Source: Austropuccinia psidii (Eukaryota; Basidiomycota; Pucciniomycetes; Pucciniales; Sphaerophragmiaceae). From it: a stretch of DNA of 64,000 nucleotides. The translations under genes and the position numbers were made by a program. Position 1 is the stretch's first letter. Every line of letters starts with the position of its first letter. Shown piece after piece: positions 1 to 11,560 of the stretch. The notes beneath the pieces were generated by a model. It did no database searches. It was not told the origin of the DNA and saw only the letters and a list, made by a program, of their open reading frames with translations. Location: NCBI GenBank assembly GCA_023105745.1, contig JALGQZ010000013.1, positions 24,994,605 to 25,058,604 of the forward strand, written 5' to 3'.

Positions 1-691
1 CCTCTTTCCTTTGCCCTTGCTGCCCTCTGGTTCTGAGGGTGTCACTGGTGTGTTGGCCTGTGACTGGGTCTCAAGTGGGATGTAATTTTCTTCCACTGAA
101 ATCAAAGCAGGAAAAGGAGGGCTTATGTCAGTTAAGACTTCTCAAAAAATGCTGGTTTTGCACGTCTGAGATTGGCCTCTGGGCTTGTATGTTACTACAA
201 TGTGCCCTGTATAATGACAGTGTAATTGAATCAACAATTCCACGTCAGAATTACAGCTTTTTGGTACCCTGTCACACTGTTTGTGTGTCAGTATCCCTCA
301 GAAACATTTGTGGTTTTCAAGTGTATTCTGTAAAAGTGGTGTTGTATAAGTGTTATTGAGTTAACAATACACTTAACCACGCCTCAACTGATGGTTTTTC
401 AGTCAGAGGTGTCCTTATTCAGTCAAGAATACAGGACTTATTGATGGCTTATGTGTTTTTATATACAAAACATGCCAAAAATAGTTATATTCAGTGGGTA
501 TTAACCACGTGAATAATACTCTTATAATATGAGTATATATATAAAAAAGGATAAATATATATAAAATATATATTTAAATAGAGAAATTACGCCTAAAAAA
601 TATAAAACACTTATCAATAAGTCATAAAAAGAGAAAAGACTTACTTTATAAGGTCCAAAAAAAGGTTAAAAACACGGCCAGGCCCCCAAAA
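1..691 (-). mobile_element. Element B: 5' leader and start of gag (internal part of a Ty3/Gypsy element)
   Basis: Read on the minus strand, this follows the LTR at 692-2122. It matches the leader and gag start of element A (7680-8390) base for base at roughly three positions in four by eye. The gag N-terminal segment lies at about 1-110 minus and is recognisable by the TQSQANTPVTPSEPEG stretch, which corresponds to TQSQTNTPVTTSEPEG in element A at about 7690-7740. Frameshifts and stops interrupt it. The stretch next to the LTR (671-691) carries the same G-rich block, TTTTGGGGG followed by C or A, CTGGC, as element A (8370-8390), and is a candidate primer-binding site. The rest of element B lies left of the window. 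Confidence 0.75.
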
Positions 692-2122
692 TGTCAGGAT
701 GAAACTATGAAAGAGTGGTAATGTAGGCTATTTACAACTCAAACTATGTTTTTGACACGGTAAAAATGCTTTAAGAAGGTTTTGAGATGATTAAGAATAA
801 ATTTAAAGGGCTTTACTATAGTGGTTATAGTGGTGGTGAGCGCTGTTGAAAGCCCTGGGTGCAGCTTTATCTGTTGGGTTACAATAATAAAAGACTACAA
901 TAATTGAAACTTATAATTATACCTGATTATTAACCAAGAGTAAAACTGTTTTTGACAGTTTACTACGTAGGTTATTCAAGAGCAGGATGAGGAAAGGCTT
1001 TTGGCTGTGAAAAACCCTCCTTTTATCCTGAAATTGAGGTGGAAAGGCTGCTAGACCTTTCCATGTAGAGGAAGTGAAGATTTTTCACTCTCTATGACAG
1101 GCTTGTGGTTTGCAAACAGCCTGTATGCTCTGTATTGGGCTCAGATGTGGTTTTGAAACCACATCTTGGTGGTTTTCACCAATACAGGGTAAAATGTTTC
1201 ATCTGGGGACCTCACAGCCTGATTCTGACGTGTATGACGCGTAGAATGCTGTACAGAAACTGTATGGGACCCCAGTATTGACTGACATATGAGGTATTGA
1301 AGTAAAAACATGCTTCTTCGTCTATTTGACACCTCATATTCATGGTTATGGGATATTATCCCATGGTAAGGCTGTATATGACAGCAGGTGGGATTTTGAC
1401 CTTAAAATGGTCATAACTCTGTCAGTTTTTGAGATATCAAGCTCAAAAATTGGTTCATTGAATAGCTCTGTATGAGCTCTACACAATGGAACCCAACTTG
1501 ACATGGTTATCATTAAATATGACAAAGTTATCCCATGTACAAGTATTTTTTTACATTGGCGTGGTTTGGGCAAAAGCTGTATTAAGCTTGTTTGGCCAAT
1601 ACCTTCTGTTGTAGTTGAGCTATGAGGAAATGGATAGCACCATCAGATAGCCCTGATTGTGCTCTTTTCAAAAAGACCCCACTTTAAGTATCTCACACTA
1701 AAACTGTAAAAGTTAGATGAGAGGTGAATGTTTTGTTCACCCTTATTTGGTCTGAATTTGACCATAACTCAAGTAATACTGGTGCTAGCTCAGTTTGGCT
1801 AGCACCATTAGATAGCCCTGGCTTAGAGCTTCATTTTGAATACCCATTTGATGGGGTTAAGCCTCTCCTTCTAGATTCTAGATGGGAGGTGAAAATTAAG
1901 GTTTATGCTCAGCAATAACTTTGGGCAGGAATAACGTTGTTATTTCTTGTCCTATGGTGATGGGACTTATATTTTCAGAAAGATGTGAGTTTCTCCTTTC
2001 TTTTGATACCTTTTGAGCTAATTTGGCTCAGCTCCATGTTTTGGTGGTATTTTGGCTATACCATTGGTTTATGGTATTTTGGCTGTCATGCTTGTGCTCT
2101 GGTTTTGAGTCACAGGCTGACA
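692..2122 (-). repeat. LTR of element B (family alpha, 1431 bp)
   Basis: The repeat has the inverted ends TGTCAG...CTGACA and aligns along its length with 8391-9796, with the reverse complement of 21541-22937, and more weakly with 34457-35961. It is the 5' LTR of a minus-strand element whose interior is 1-691. Its right edge cuts directly into the integrase reading frame of element A, so it is not element A's own 3' LTR. A TATA-like GGATAAAAGG on the minus strand lies near 1020-1030. Inverted repeats at 1130-1187 form a nested stem-loop that is conserved in the other copies. The ORFs inside it are not genes. Confidence 0.85.
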
Positions 2123-3296
2123 CATTTGGTAGCTGTGTCACAAGCCTTCTTCCACATATCGTGGAAGTCCTTGGCTATGGGTTGGATGGTTAAAGGATTC
2201 TTCTTCAAGTGATCCACAGGCAATAGGGGGTTCCACCCTTTTTCTACCAGTGAAGGTGATTTCCCTGTGGAAGAATTCTGACTAGTATTATAAGCCAGTT
2301 GGACTTCTGGTATAAGGGTAACCCAGTCTTGGGTGTATCCTTCATGGTCCTTGTATTCCATTCCATATGCACAGAACCTCCTAAGAATATCCTCCATGGT
2401 TTGGATCATCCTTTCAGCTAGGCCATCTGTTTGTGGATAATAAGCTGTATAAAATGCAAGCTTTGTACCTAGCATGTCATAGAGGTTGGGCCAAAATTCT
2501 GATGTGAATTTTGGGTCCCTGTCACTGATGATGATTTTTGGGACTCCAAATATGGATATGATGTTATTACAAAATAACAAGGCTTTATCCATTGCTGTGT
2601 CTTCTTTATGACATGGTAGGAACCTCCACTTTTGCTATACGTATCAACTATGACTAGGTGGGCATTGAAATTTTCTTTGCCTCCTGGGACAAGTCCTGTC
2701 ACCCAGTCCATATTTATGGTTTCCCATGGGTGCTTGTGTTCTTCTATGTGCTGAAGTAGCCATTATTTCTTCCCATGTTTTCTATTTTCCTTCTGGAATC
2801 TCTCACAAGTTTTGATATATTCACTCAACTCTTGTTCCCATTTGGGCCACCAATCTGTGCTTGCTACCCTTTCCTTGGTCCTGTCTTCACTCATGTGTTG
2901 CATATAGGGGCAGTCTTGGCATTCCTGCAGTATCAGGGATATATGGTCCCTGTCTACTACTGTGAGTGCACTTTTGTGTTTCTCTCTATGGTAGAGCAGG
3001 CCATCTATAATGAAAAACGTTTTGTCCTTATAGTCCCTCAACCACGGTTCCTCCAACTGGGATTTCAGTTCTGGGCTCCTGTACTTCTTTTGAAGGAGCT
3101 GCAACAGTATGCCACACTGTTTGTGTTTGGCATATTTCTTTATTACTGCGCTGAAAAATTCATTATGCAGTTGTGGGGAGATTATTCCCAAAATTGAAGT
3201 TTCTGTTCCTTCTGAATCAGTGTCTCCACTGTCTGGGGTACCACCTTCTGGTTCCCATTCAGAAAATCTGAAGTTCTTCCTTCTATCTATTTTCAT
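2123..3296 (-). pseudogene. Element A integrase (truncated, frameshifted)
   Basis: The N-terminal zinc-binding and linker part is at 2763-3296, with a CERFQKENRKHGKK stretch where the family has a CxxC pair. The catalytic core is at 2110-2711 in two overlapping frames. The DDE residues are visible: MDWVTGL for the first Asp, [11 protein letters not shown] for the second, and [11 protein letters not shown] for the Glu. The second Cys of CERC reads as Phe, so the zinc site is damaged. A frameshift near 2590 separates the two core halves. The C-terminal domain is missing because the frame runs into the inserted LTR at 2122. It is an inactive relic of the enzyme that would insert the cDNA into the chromosome. 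Confidence 0.85.
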
Positions 3297-4900
3297 GAGA
3301 TGGATAGGAATCTTGGATGCTACTTAAGGGTCATAGGCTGGGTTGCTTTCTACATTTTCTAGTGGCCATCTGCTGAGGCCATCTTAATCTGTGTGACTTG
3401 CCTTCTTTGTATAGAATGGTCATATTTTCCCTGTACTCTTGGATGGCTATTTGCCACCTCAACATGTGTCTATTGGTAGTCTTCATGTTCATTAAAGACT
3501 TCAAGGCTGTTCAGTCTGTGTAGACTTCAAAGACTGCACCCTCCAAATAATAGTGGAGTTTCTCCAGAGCCCAGACTAGGCATAGGCATTCAGTCTGGGT
3601 GGCCCCGTACCTGGCTTCTGAATCTTTCAATTGTCTAGAGATGTAGCATATCACTCCCTCTCTTGGTTCACTATCTACAATTTGTCTCTGGTGAAGGGCC
3701 GCCCCTAAGCCTCAGCTACATGCTGAATCTATGTATAGCTTGAATGGTAGTTCAAAGTCAGGTAAGATGAGAACAGGTTCATTTGTGAGTTCATTCTTGA
3801 TCCTCTCATATGCATCCCTCCTTTCCTTGGTAATTTCAAGAACTACTTCTTTTGAACATAGCTTGTATAGACTACTAGTTATGTGGGCAAAATTTCTGAT
3901 GTGGTTTCTGTAGTAGCTAGCAAACCCAAGGAAAGATTGCATCTCTTTAATGTTCTTTGGTACTGGTTTTAGCCATACTTCTGCTTTTTTCTGGTCTATG
4001 GCCAGACTAAGACCCAAGACTTTGTTTCCCAGTGCCAGTGATTCTTGTTGGCCAAAATTTCACTGTTTAAGTGAAATCTTGAGATTGATGAATGTGCACT
4101 TACTTAGTACTCTGTCTATGTACTGCACATGGTCTTCCCATGTCTCTGAGTATATAATGATGTCATAAATATATACTACCATCCAGCCTTCCAGAATTCT
4201 TTCTTGAAATATTGTGTCCATCATCCTTTGGAAGGGGGCTGGTGCATTTTTGATGTCAAATGGCATCCTGGTGTACTCATATATGCTCATAAGGCATATG
4301 ATTCTGAGTAGTTTCATGGAGTTTGTTTTAACTCCATTATGGTGGAAGCCTTCCATACAATCCATCTTGGTTATGTATTTGGCTTTTGCCAGTCTGTCTA
4401 GGGCATGAGGTATCCTTGGTATAGGGTACCTGTCAGCTTTTTTGTAGTTATGCAGAGATCTGAAATCCCCACACAACCTAGATTTGCCATCATTTCAGGT
4501 GATAAGGACAGGAGTGGTGATTTCCACTATTTAATTGTGTCCTATCTTCCTGATGACATCCATTTCTAAGAGTTCATTGATGTGCTTCTCAATTTCCTTC
4601 CTAGTTTCTAGAATTGCTGGTTATGGAGGTCTTCTTAGCATGGGTGGATAGGGTCTTTCCACATCCAGATATAATTCTATATCATGTCTCCTGATTTTAC
4701 CTAATGGTTCTTCACCAATGGCAAGTTCTGTTCTATCTTTCCTCAGCATCTTCAGTAAACCCATTTTCTGTTTACTGGTGAGGGTAGTGCTGAATTGGCC
4801 CTCCCTGAACTCATTCAGTAATTCTTCTAGAGGGTCATGGGTAGATACTTTTTGTATGTAAAGTGAAAATTTCTTTTCCTTGTTTGTACCAATAGTAATA
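3297..4900 (-). pseudogene. Element A reverse transcriptase and RNase H
   Basis: The RT core is at 4060-4476 (CGDFRSLHNY, TKMDCMEGFH, MPFDIKNAPAPFQ). The thumb and connection with the start of RNase H follow at 3712-4017 ([23 protein letters not shown]). Weaker RNase H sequence continues to about 3330 with several stops. The catalytic YIDD box reads YIYD at about 4163-4178, so the first of the paired Asp residues is lost. The strictly conserved MPFG before KNAP reads MPFD. The upstream RT region (4480-4800) is broken by stops. These changes rule out polymerase activity from this copy. Confidence 0.85.
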
Positions 4901-4934
4901 TGCCTATTTTTACTGTTTTACATATCAATGCCAT

Positions 4935-5783
4935 TTATCCTCTGGTAGTCTGTTCCCAGTAAAACCCTTGGATGTGGGCATCTTCAAGTACAACATAATC
5001 TGTGTTGAATCTGAGATTACCTTTCCTGTGGATTAAAATTATCTTCTTGATAGCTGTCCCAATGGCTGTCATCTTTCCTGATGCATTTTTTAAGCTCTTT
5101 GCCTTGGTTGGTAATAGTTGTTTTTCCCAATTTGGGAAGTGATGATCCAGATAATTTTTGGTCCCTATTGAACAGTGTGCTCTACTGTCAATGATCAATG
5201 GGTGTTGGGAATTTTCTATGAAAACAGTCATCTTTGTGACTGTCTGATGTATGTATTCTATTCCTTTAGCTGGTTTAACTAGGAATGTTTGTGCATCTTG
5301 TGTGTGTTTACACAATTTTTTGTTTGCAGTGTCTTGTGGAATTCCTGCTTCTAACTGTATGCCCTGAGTTTCTAGTGGTGTTTCCTCTTGGTACTCCACT
5401 AGGAATTCCTCTCTTGGGTCCTGGTCTTCATCAGATTGTTCTTTGATGGCATCACCCATAGATTCTGATTCAGAATCCTCTGTGGGGAGTTCCTCCTCTG
5501 GGACTTTCTTCTTTTCCTTTGGACAGTTATTGGCATAATGGTCTGTTGAACCGCAATTGTGACAATAATTCTTCTTCTTAGTCACTTCTGCCACTCTTTC
5601 TCTGGGTTTGTCTTTGAACTCCAGCCTGAAAGGCTGCTTGTCTCTGATACCACTGCTTTCATATGGGGAATATTTCCCTATATTATTTCTTTTACTTACA
5701 TCTTGGAAGTTATTTGTGATTTCATCTAGAGTGCAACTTTGATTGCATCTGCATTTTACTGCATGCTCTAGCTCTCCTGACAT
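4935..5783 (-). pseudogene. Element A gag zinc knuckle and aspartic protease (282-codon open stretch)
   Basis: The open stretch starts in the C-terminal part of gag. A CCHC zinc knuckle, CHNCGSTDHYANNC, lies at about residues 74-87, followed by an acidic linker. The protease then appears with IIDSRAHCSIG near residue 197. Retroviral-type proteases need D-[ST]-G; here Gly is Arg, so the active site is broken. The downstream VLEDAHIQGF block matches the family. The initiating Met is only the first Met of the open stretch, because gag continues upstream in other frames. The next domain downstream is RT, consistent with gag-PR-RT order. Confidence 0.85.
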
Positions 5784-5806
5784 TTATGTCAGGAGTTTTT
5801 GATTAC

Positions 5807-7800
5807 TCATCTGAATATTGATCTGAGGATCAATGGCTTTAAGTCTTTTAGACTGTCTGAGACACCACTTATATGGATCTTTGTCCACAGAGTACTTGTT
5901 ATTTTCAAATGACATGGTCTTCTGCCATATCCAACTACCATTTCTGTACTTTTGGATGATTTGACTCTTCCATCATGGCCAGTTTCTTCTTCCATGGATT
6001 ACTTTCATCTCTGTTTACCAAATACTAGCATTTCCTTTAAATGCTGTATTCAATATAACATTAATCCAGTAGTCTGGTATACTTGGTACATCAATGAAGA
6101 GTCCATCAATATAATCAATGAATTCCATATGATCATATTCTCCTGTGCCAGAGAATTTGGGCAAGCTTGAGGCCTCTGGAAGCTGTTTTAATTCTTCCTT
6201 CTCAGAATAAGACATGTTCTCTCCAACTTGGTATTGAGATGTGGACCTTGCCTTATTCTCCCAAAAGGCATCTGGTTTGATGTCTTCTTGGTGATATTCA
6301 TTATCCAAAACATTCCTTGTGGTTGGGGCTTCATGTTATGGTAGACATTAAACAGTTTGTTTATGTCTTGATCCAGAAAATCCCTGTCCCTTTTTCTGTG
6401 GTTTCTGTCTTCAAAGACTTGATTCAGTCTTTTTTTGGTCTCTTCAGAGGCTTTGCTTAATTGAGCATGTCCCTCTTAAAGAGTTTTGACAATTTTGTTC
6501 ATGAAGGCTGTTCATTTTTTCATCCTCTCATAGCTTTCTTGGAGTTCTGCAAACTGTTTTTGAGTTTTCTCAGCAAATTTGGACATTTGTAACCACAGTG
6601 CATTACTGTTTAAGTTACTCTCAGGTGTAACAACATTATTTTCAATCTGAGTGGTGGTAATATTTCTATTAATGGAGCTACTGATTCTAGAAGTATGTAG
6701 AGCTATTTATGGTTCTTGTGTACTTCTCTCACCAAGTCCAACAGCTTCTGGATCATTGGGTCTGACTCTTTCTGCCTTTGGTTGAAAGAGGTCTTGTTTT
6801 TGCCCTTGTATCCTTGTCTTCTCTTGGAAACTTCCTGGGATTGTGAAGAATGGTGACTCTTGGCCACTGATCTTTTGGTTCCTGAATGGTTTGAAGCTAC
6901 TGGAGAGCTGGTTTGGCCTACTCCTTGTGAGCCTGAAGAAATCTGAGTATGCCCTGTCTGGGTCAGCTGTTCTTCTATAGCTTGGATAGTGGCTTGATTC
7001 TCCCTTATCTTGTTTGCCCTCACCTCCAGGAGTCTGAACTGCCTGGTGGGATTCCAACCTTTGGTGATTACGATAAGGTTTTTGAAGTCTATTTATTTGA
7101 GAAATATCTTCTGGAAACTTTCTCCAAGTTCTTCCCAGTGGGATGCTAGGTTGAACCTCTTGTTGTCCATTATCCATTGAAAAAGGTCTTTGAGGAGTTG
7201 GTGAAGCTGAAGAACTTGATCCATATCCTTCCAGTCCTCTGGTTTGAGGTTTCTGTTAAACTGGAATGTGCATGGCAGAGTGGGTATTACTTCCCTCGAT
7301 TTCTTGCCATCCACCACTGTGTCCAAGGTTCCCTCCTCCAGGTATTCTGGTTCTGGACAAGCCCTCTCTGTCCTCTGGCTGGTTCCTTTGAGATCCAAGG
7401 TTTATGAGGTGTACAGGTGACATATCAGTGTTTGCAAGCAGTCAACAACTTAATTTTCTTAGGTTATTTACCTTTGACTGTTCCTTGTACAAATTTGTTG
7501 ACTACTGCTTTTGGCAATTTTCCTTTAGAGGTTACAACTGGGTTAATGATTGTAATCTTCCTTGTACAAGTGGTTAAGTCTGGTTTACCTTGTATTGATG
7601 CAGAGTTTTGTGGTTTTATACTCCTCTGAGTGGCAATTGGTGTCCACTTTTTAGCTGTGATAAGGCCTTCACTGTGCCTCTTCCCTTTTCCCTCTGGTTC
7701 TGAGGTTGTCACTGGTGTGTTGGTCTGTGACTGGGTCTCAAGTAGGATTAAGGTTTCTTCAACTGAATCAAACAAGAGAAAGAGGGCTTAATGTCATATA
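5807..7800 (-). pseudogene. Element A gag (frameshifted)
   Basis: Fragments in several frames read in order on the minus strand: 7464-7775, 7093-7398 (EDWKDMDQVLQLHQLLKDLF), 6703-7023 (basic, Gln/Ser-rich), 6015-6308 (the capsid-like FSGTGEYDHMEFIDYIDGLF) and 5807-5995. Gag packages the RNA and forms the particle. Between 6310 and 6700 the frame is full of stops, although coiled-coil-like sequence is still visible in places. I recognise the family as a multicopy rust-fungus Ty3 gag from memory. No intact gag can be read. Confidence 0.8.
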
Positions 7801-8390
7801 AGAATTCTTAAAAGGATGTTTTCATGTCTAAGAATGGCCTCTGGGCAATATATTTCTATATTATGCCCTTTTATTGTGACAGTGCAATTGAAATTAACAA
7901 TCACACATCAGAAATACAGCTTATTGATATCTGGTACACTGTTTTTATACCATTATCTCACAGATCAACTTGTAATTAGCAAGTATAATCCAAAAAGTGG
8001 ACCTGTAAAGGGTAATTGAAATTATCAATATACCCAACCACACCTCTAATACTGTTGGTTTTACAGTAAAAGGTGTCCTTTTTAGTTAAACAATATGGAC
8101 AGTATTGATGTCTTAAAGTGTTTTAATATGTAAAACACACCAAAAATAAAGGTTTTGTGGTGATTAAATTATAATCAACTACACAAGAAGGCAATTGAAA
8201 GACAAAAAACACAGTGGTATATAACATATACCACTCAAATAAATATAAGATACATATTATAATTCATTTTTCAATAAGATTATGCCTAAAAAAACAAAGT
8301 TTCAGAAATAAAAGAAAACTAAGAAAAAACTCACTTTTATGCGTAAAAAGGTCCAAAAAATCCAAAAAAAACACAGCCAGTCCCCCAAAA
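7801..8390 (-). other. Element A leader with candidate primer-binding site
   Basis: This is non-coding sequence between the 5' LTR (8391-9796) and gag. The bases next to the LTR (8370-8390, minus strand) read TTTTGGGGGACTGGC. The same block sits next to the LTR of element B at 671-691, which marks it as the likely primer-binding site. I cannot name the priming tRNA. The rest is AT-rich and shows no reading frame. Confidence 0.6.
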
Positions 8391-9796
8391 TGTCAGGGTG
8401 AGTCTATGATGAAGCTTATTAATGACTAGTTAAAAGCTTTAACTATGACTTTGACATGGTAAAAATAATAATCAAGAGGTTTATTGGCAATGATAAGGGT
8501 TGATAAAAGAATATTCAGGGCTTTACTATTGAGAAATAGTGGTGGTGAGCGCTGTTGAAAGCCCTGGGTGCAGCTTCACCTTTTGGGTTACAATAATTAA
8601 CATTACAATTATACCTGATTATTTTCCAAGAATATAACTGTTTTTGACAGTTGTACTACATAGGAATTCAAGAGCAGGATGAGGAAACCGTTTCTGATGG
8701 AGAAAAGGTCCCTTTTTATCCTAAAATTGGGTGAAAAAGGCTACTAGACCTTTCCACATAGAGGAAGTGAAGATTTTTCACTTCCAAGGACTGGATTGTG
8801 GTTTTGACAAGGCTTTTATAGCCTGTATTGGGCTCAGATGTGGCTTTGAAACCACATCTGGGCAGCTTTCCCCAATACAGGGTGAAATATTTCATCTAGG
8901 GACCACACAGCCCTCTTCTGATGTGTATTATGTGTAGAATGACGTACAGAACCTTTAAAGGACCCCGGTATTGACCAAAATATGAGGTATTGAATTATAA
9001 ACAGGCTTCTTCATCTTTTTGACACCTCATAATCACAGCTAAGGGAGAATATTCCACAGTAAGGCTGTATTGGTCTAACTGTGGGATTTTGACCTTAAAA
9101 CTGCCATAACATTGTCAGTTTTTGAGATATCAAGCTCGATATTGGTCATTGTGTATCCCTGGATGTGTTCTACACAATGTTACCTCATTAAGTATGGCAA
9201 AGTTATGCCATGTACATGATTTTTTGTACATATGTATGATTTGCTTAAAATCTGTATGGAACTTGTTTTCCCCATACCTTTTGTTCTAGATGGGATATGG
9301 GGAAATAGATGGAACCATCAGATAGCCCTGATTCTGCGCTTTCCAAAAAGACCCCATTTTAGGTATCACACACTAAAACTGTAGAAGTTAGATGAGAGGT
9401 GAATATTTTATTCACCCTTATTTGACCTTCTTTTGGTCATAACTTCTGTAATTCTGGTTCTAGCTCAATTTAGCTAGTACCATTGTATAGCCCTTACTTA
9501 GAGCTTAATTTGGAATACCCATTTGATGGGGTTAAGCCTTTTCCTCTGGATTTCAGATGAGAGGTGAAAATTAAGGTTTATGCTTAGCAACACCTTTGAG
9601 CAGGAATAACTTTTTTATTCTTTGTCCTATGATGATGGGACTTGTTTATTTGTAAATTGGTTGTCTTCCTCTTTTTTTTGATACCTTTTGAGCTGATTTG
9701 GCTCAGCTCCATGTTTTGGTGGTATCTTGGCTTTACCATTGGTTTATGGTATTTGGCTGTTATGCTTGTGCTCTGGTTTTGAGTCACAGGCCAACA
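8391..9796 (-). repeat. 5' LTR of element A (family alpha, 1406 bp)
   Basis: It starts TGTCAGGGTG and ends CCAACA, a mutated form of the family end CTGACA. It aligns throughout with 692-2122. Conserved internal landmarks are a nested inverted repeat (8822-8881), a palindrome around 8768-8783 and a pair of inverted arms that include TATGAGG and CACCTCATA (about 8980-9030). A TATA-like GGATAAAAAGG on the minus strand lies at about 8711-8721. The right flank (9797 onward) is coding sequence of element D, so this end marks an insertion site with a predicted duplication of AGGAT. Confidence 0.85.
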
Positions 9797-10202
9797 AGGA
9801 TTGGGAAATGCTGCCACAAATCCACCAAAGAGTGATTAACCCCTTTCAAATCCTGAAAAAGTTTCTTAAAGAGGAGGAAATAGTGAGATATCCCAATTTA
9901 TGGAATCCACTATCATACAAACCTTGGATCAAAAGGATAAATGAATACCATGCCAAAAAGAGGGAGGAAAGCAAGGAAGAAGCCCCAGTAGCTTCTACCA
10001 GCAACCCCAAGGAAACCAACCTCCCCCAGAGGGGAAGGAAAACAAGAAAAAAAATTGGAGGAAACCATATTCCCCAAGCTGCAGGATCCCTAAGATCCAA
10101 AAAGATTCCATGGACAATTTCTTCAACATGGCCAGAACCTTGATGGAATTAGAGGACAAAGAGGAACAAAGATTGATAAAACCCCATTTCCCAAAGAAAT
10201 AA
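9797..10202 (+). pseudogene. Element D gag, N-terminal part (truncated)
   Basis: The frame opens immediately after the LTR of element A with KDWEMLPQIHQ and continues through KKFLKEEEIVRYPNLWNPLS and a basic AKKREESKEEAPVAS segment. A frameshift near 10125 precedes the final stretch, which ends at a TAA after HFPKK (10200-10202). It is distantly similar to the DWKDMDQVLQLHQ region of element A's gag. The true start is missing because of the insertion. It is the N-terminal part of a structural particle protein. Confidence 0.75.
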
Positions 10203-11560
10203 CTTGGTCTCCTGATGTTTTAAATACTTTAATAGAAATTAAAAATAGTATTTTACCTCTACAAGACATTAAAAGTAGTTTATTATCTTTACAAGCAAAA
10301 AATAATAGCTTATTATCTTTAACACAAATTGTTGTACAGAATAAAAAAAATTTACAGAATTAAATCTACGGTCAAAGATAATAAAACAAAAGTCTTCATT
10401 AACAATACTCAGAAATTGATACAAGGACAACAAGAATTGTATAAATACATAAGAGATATCAAATAAAAGACTTTGAAAATAAATTATGATGTAAGTATTG
10501 ATAACCTGACAGAAAAATTGAACAAATTAAGCATTTATGCTGAGGAATTTGAAGAAAAGACTTAATCTCATCAAAAAATACTTCTAGATCATGTAGAGAG
10601 AAATGATGAAGCAAGAATCAATCTTGAAGATGACATTCAAATCAAAATAAGACTTATTACTGAGAAAATGGATAAAATAAATTAGGCTAACTTAAAGATT
10701 CCAAATTTATCAACCCCATTTTCTCAAATAACAAAAATAACAAATCCGGTAATATCAGACATGATGCATCAAGATAATAATCAAGTCTTAATTAAGGAAG
10801 CACCTCAATTAAAAGAATGGCAAACACTCGCAGGTAAAGGTGAATATGCCCATATGTCATTTATTAAAACAATTGACATGCTAAAAAAGGATTATTCCAT
10901 ACCAGATGGATTAATTACTTCCAGATTGCATTCATTTTTTGAAAAATAGCCAAAAAGGTGTTATTATGGCATAAAACAAACAAATGGAAAAAATACCTGG
11001 TCTTGGTGGAAAAATGAAATAATCACCAAGTGGAAAAATGATGCCTGGAGGTACAAAATAGAAAATGAATTAGAAAACATCTTCTTTGACCCAGATAAGG
11101 ATAAACCTCTTACTTGGCTCTTAACACAAGTTGAAAGATTGAATGCACTGTACCCAGAAATGTCACAAAAAATGGTGCATATGAAGATACTCAAAAAAAG
11201 GTGGAGGACAACTGGAACCTGCACTGAGTAGCAGGTGCATACAGCCTTGCCCCACAGAAGAGTACATTAATGCACTAGAGGACATAGTTAAAAGAACCAA
11301 AATTGGCATAAAATGGAAAAAAATTTAATATCAAAAGTCAAAATAAGCCATTCATTAAGAAAGCAAAACCAAGAGAACCTTTCAAACCCAATAAACCCAG
11401 CACCAATGAGCAAATAAAATGCCATAAATGTGGTGGTATTGGACACTTAGCCAATAATTGCCTCAAAAAAGAAAAAATCAATCAAATTGTGGAAATAGAA
11501 AACCATAATGATAAAGAAGATGAATCTGATTCAGAAAAAGACATTGAAGAGTCATAAACT
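10203..11560 (+). pseudogene. Element D gag, capsid-like part with zinc knuckle
   Basis: An amphipathic, Leu/Lys-rich, coiled-coil-like part (10203-10700, several stops) is followed by a capsid-like region at 10761-11220, with the landmarks LKEWQTLAGKGEYAHMSFI and WSWWKNEIITKWKNDAWRYK. An intact CCHC zinc knuckle, CHKCGGIGHLANNC, lies at 11420-11461. An acidic Ser/Asp/Glu tail leads toward the protease. At least six stops and two frameshifts break it. The capsid landmark resembles the EYDHMEF of element A, so the two are related families. Confidence 0.75.

Larger units (their letters stand above)
2123..9796 (-). mobile_element. Element A: decayed Ty3/Gypsy retrotransposon with 5' LTR, 3' end missing from the window
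   Basis: On the minus strand the order is LTR (9796-8391), leader, gag, zinc knuckle and protease, reverse transcriptase, RNase H, integrase, which is the Ty3/Gypsy order. The integrase stops abruptly at 2123, where the LTR of element B begins. The C-terminal integrase part, polypurine tract and 3' LTR must therefore lie left of the window, beyond element B. The right boundary (9796/9797) falls inside the gag of element D, so A inserted into D. Every domain carries frameshifts or stops, and no reading frame spans more than one or two domains. Confidence 0.85.

Noticed and set aside
39..359. Plus-strand ORF of 106 codons at the window start
   Set aside because: It is the antisense shadow of element B's gag start and leader.
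692..9796. 692-2122 and 8391-9796 as the two LTRs of one complete element A
   Set aside because: The integrase of A stops abruptly at 2122 without its C-terminal part or a polypurine tract, and the sequence left of 692 is a second copy of the leader. The LTR at 692-2122 therefore belongs to another element (B).
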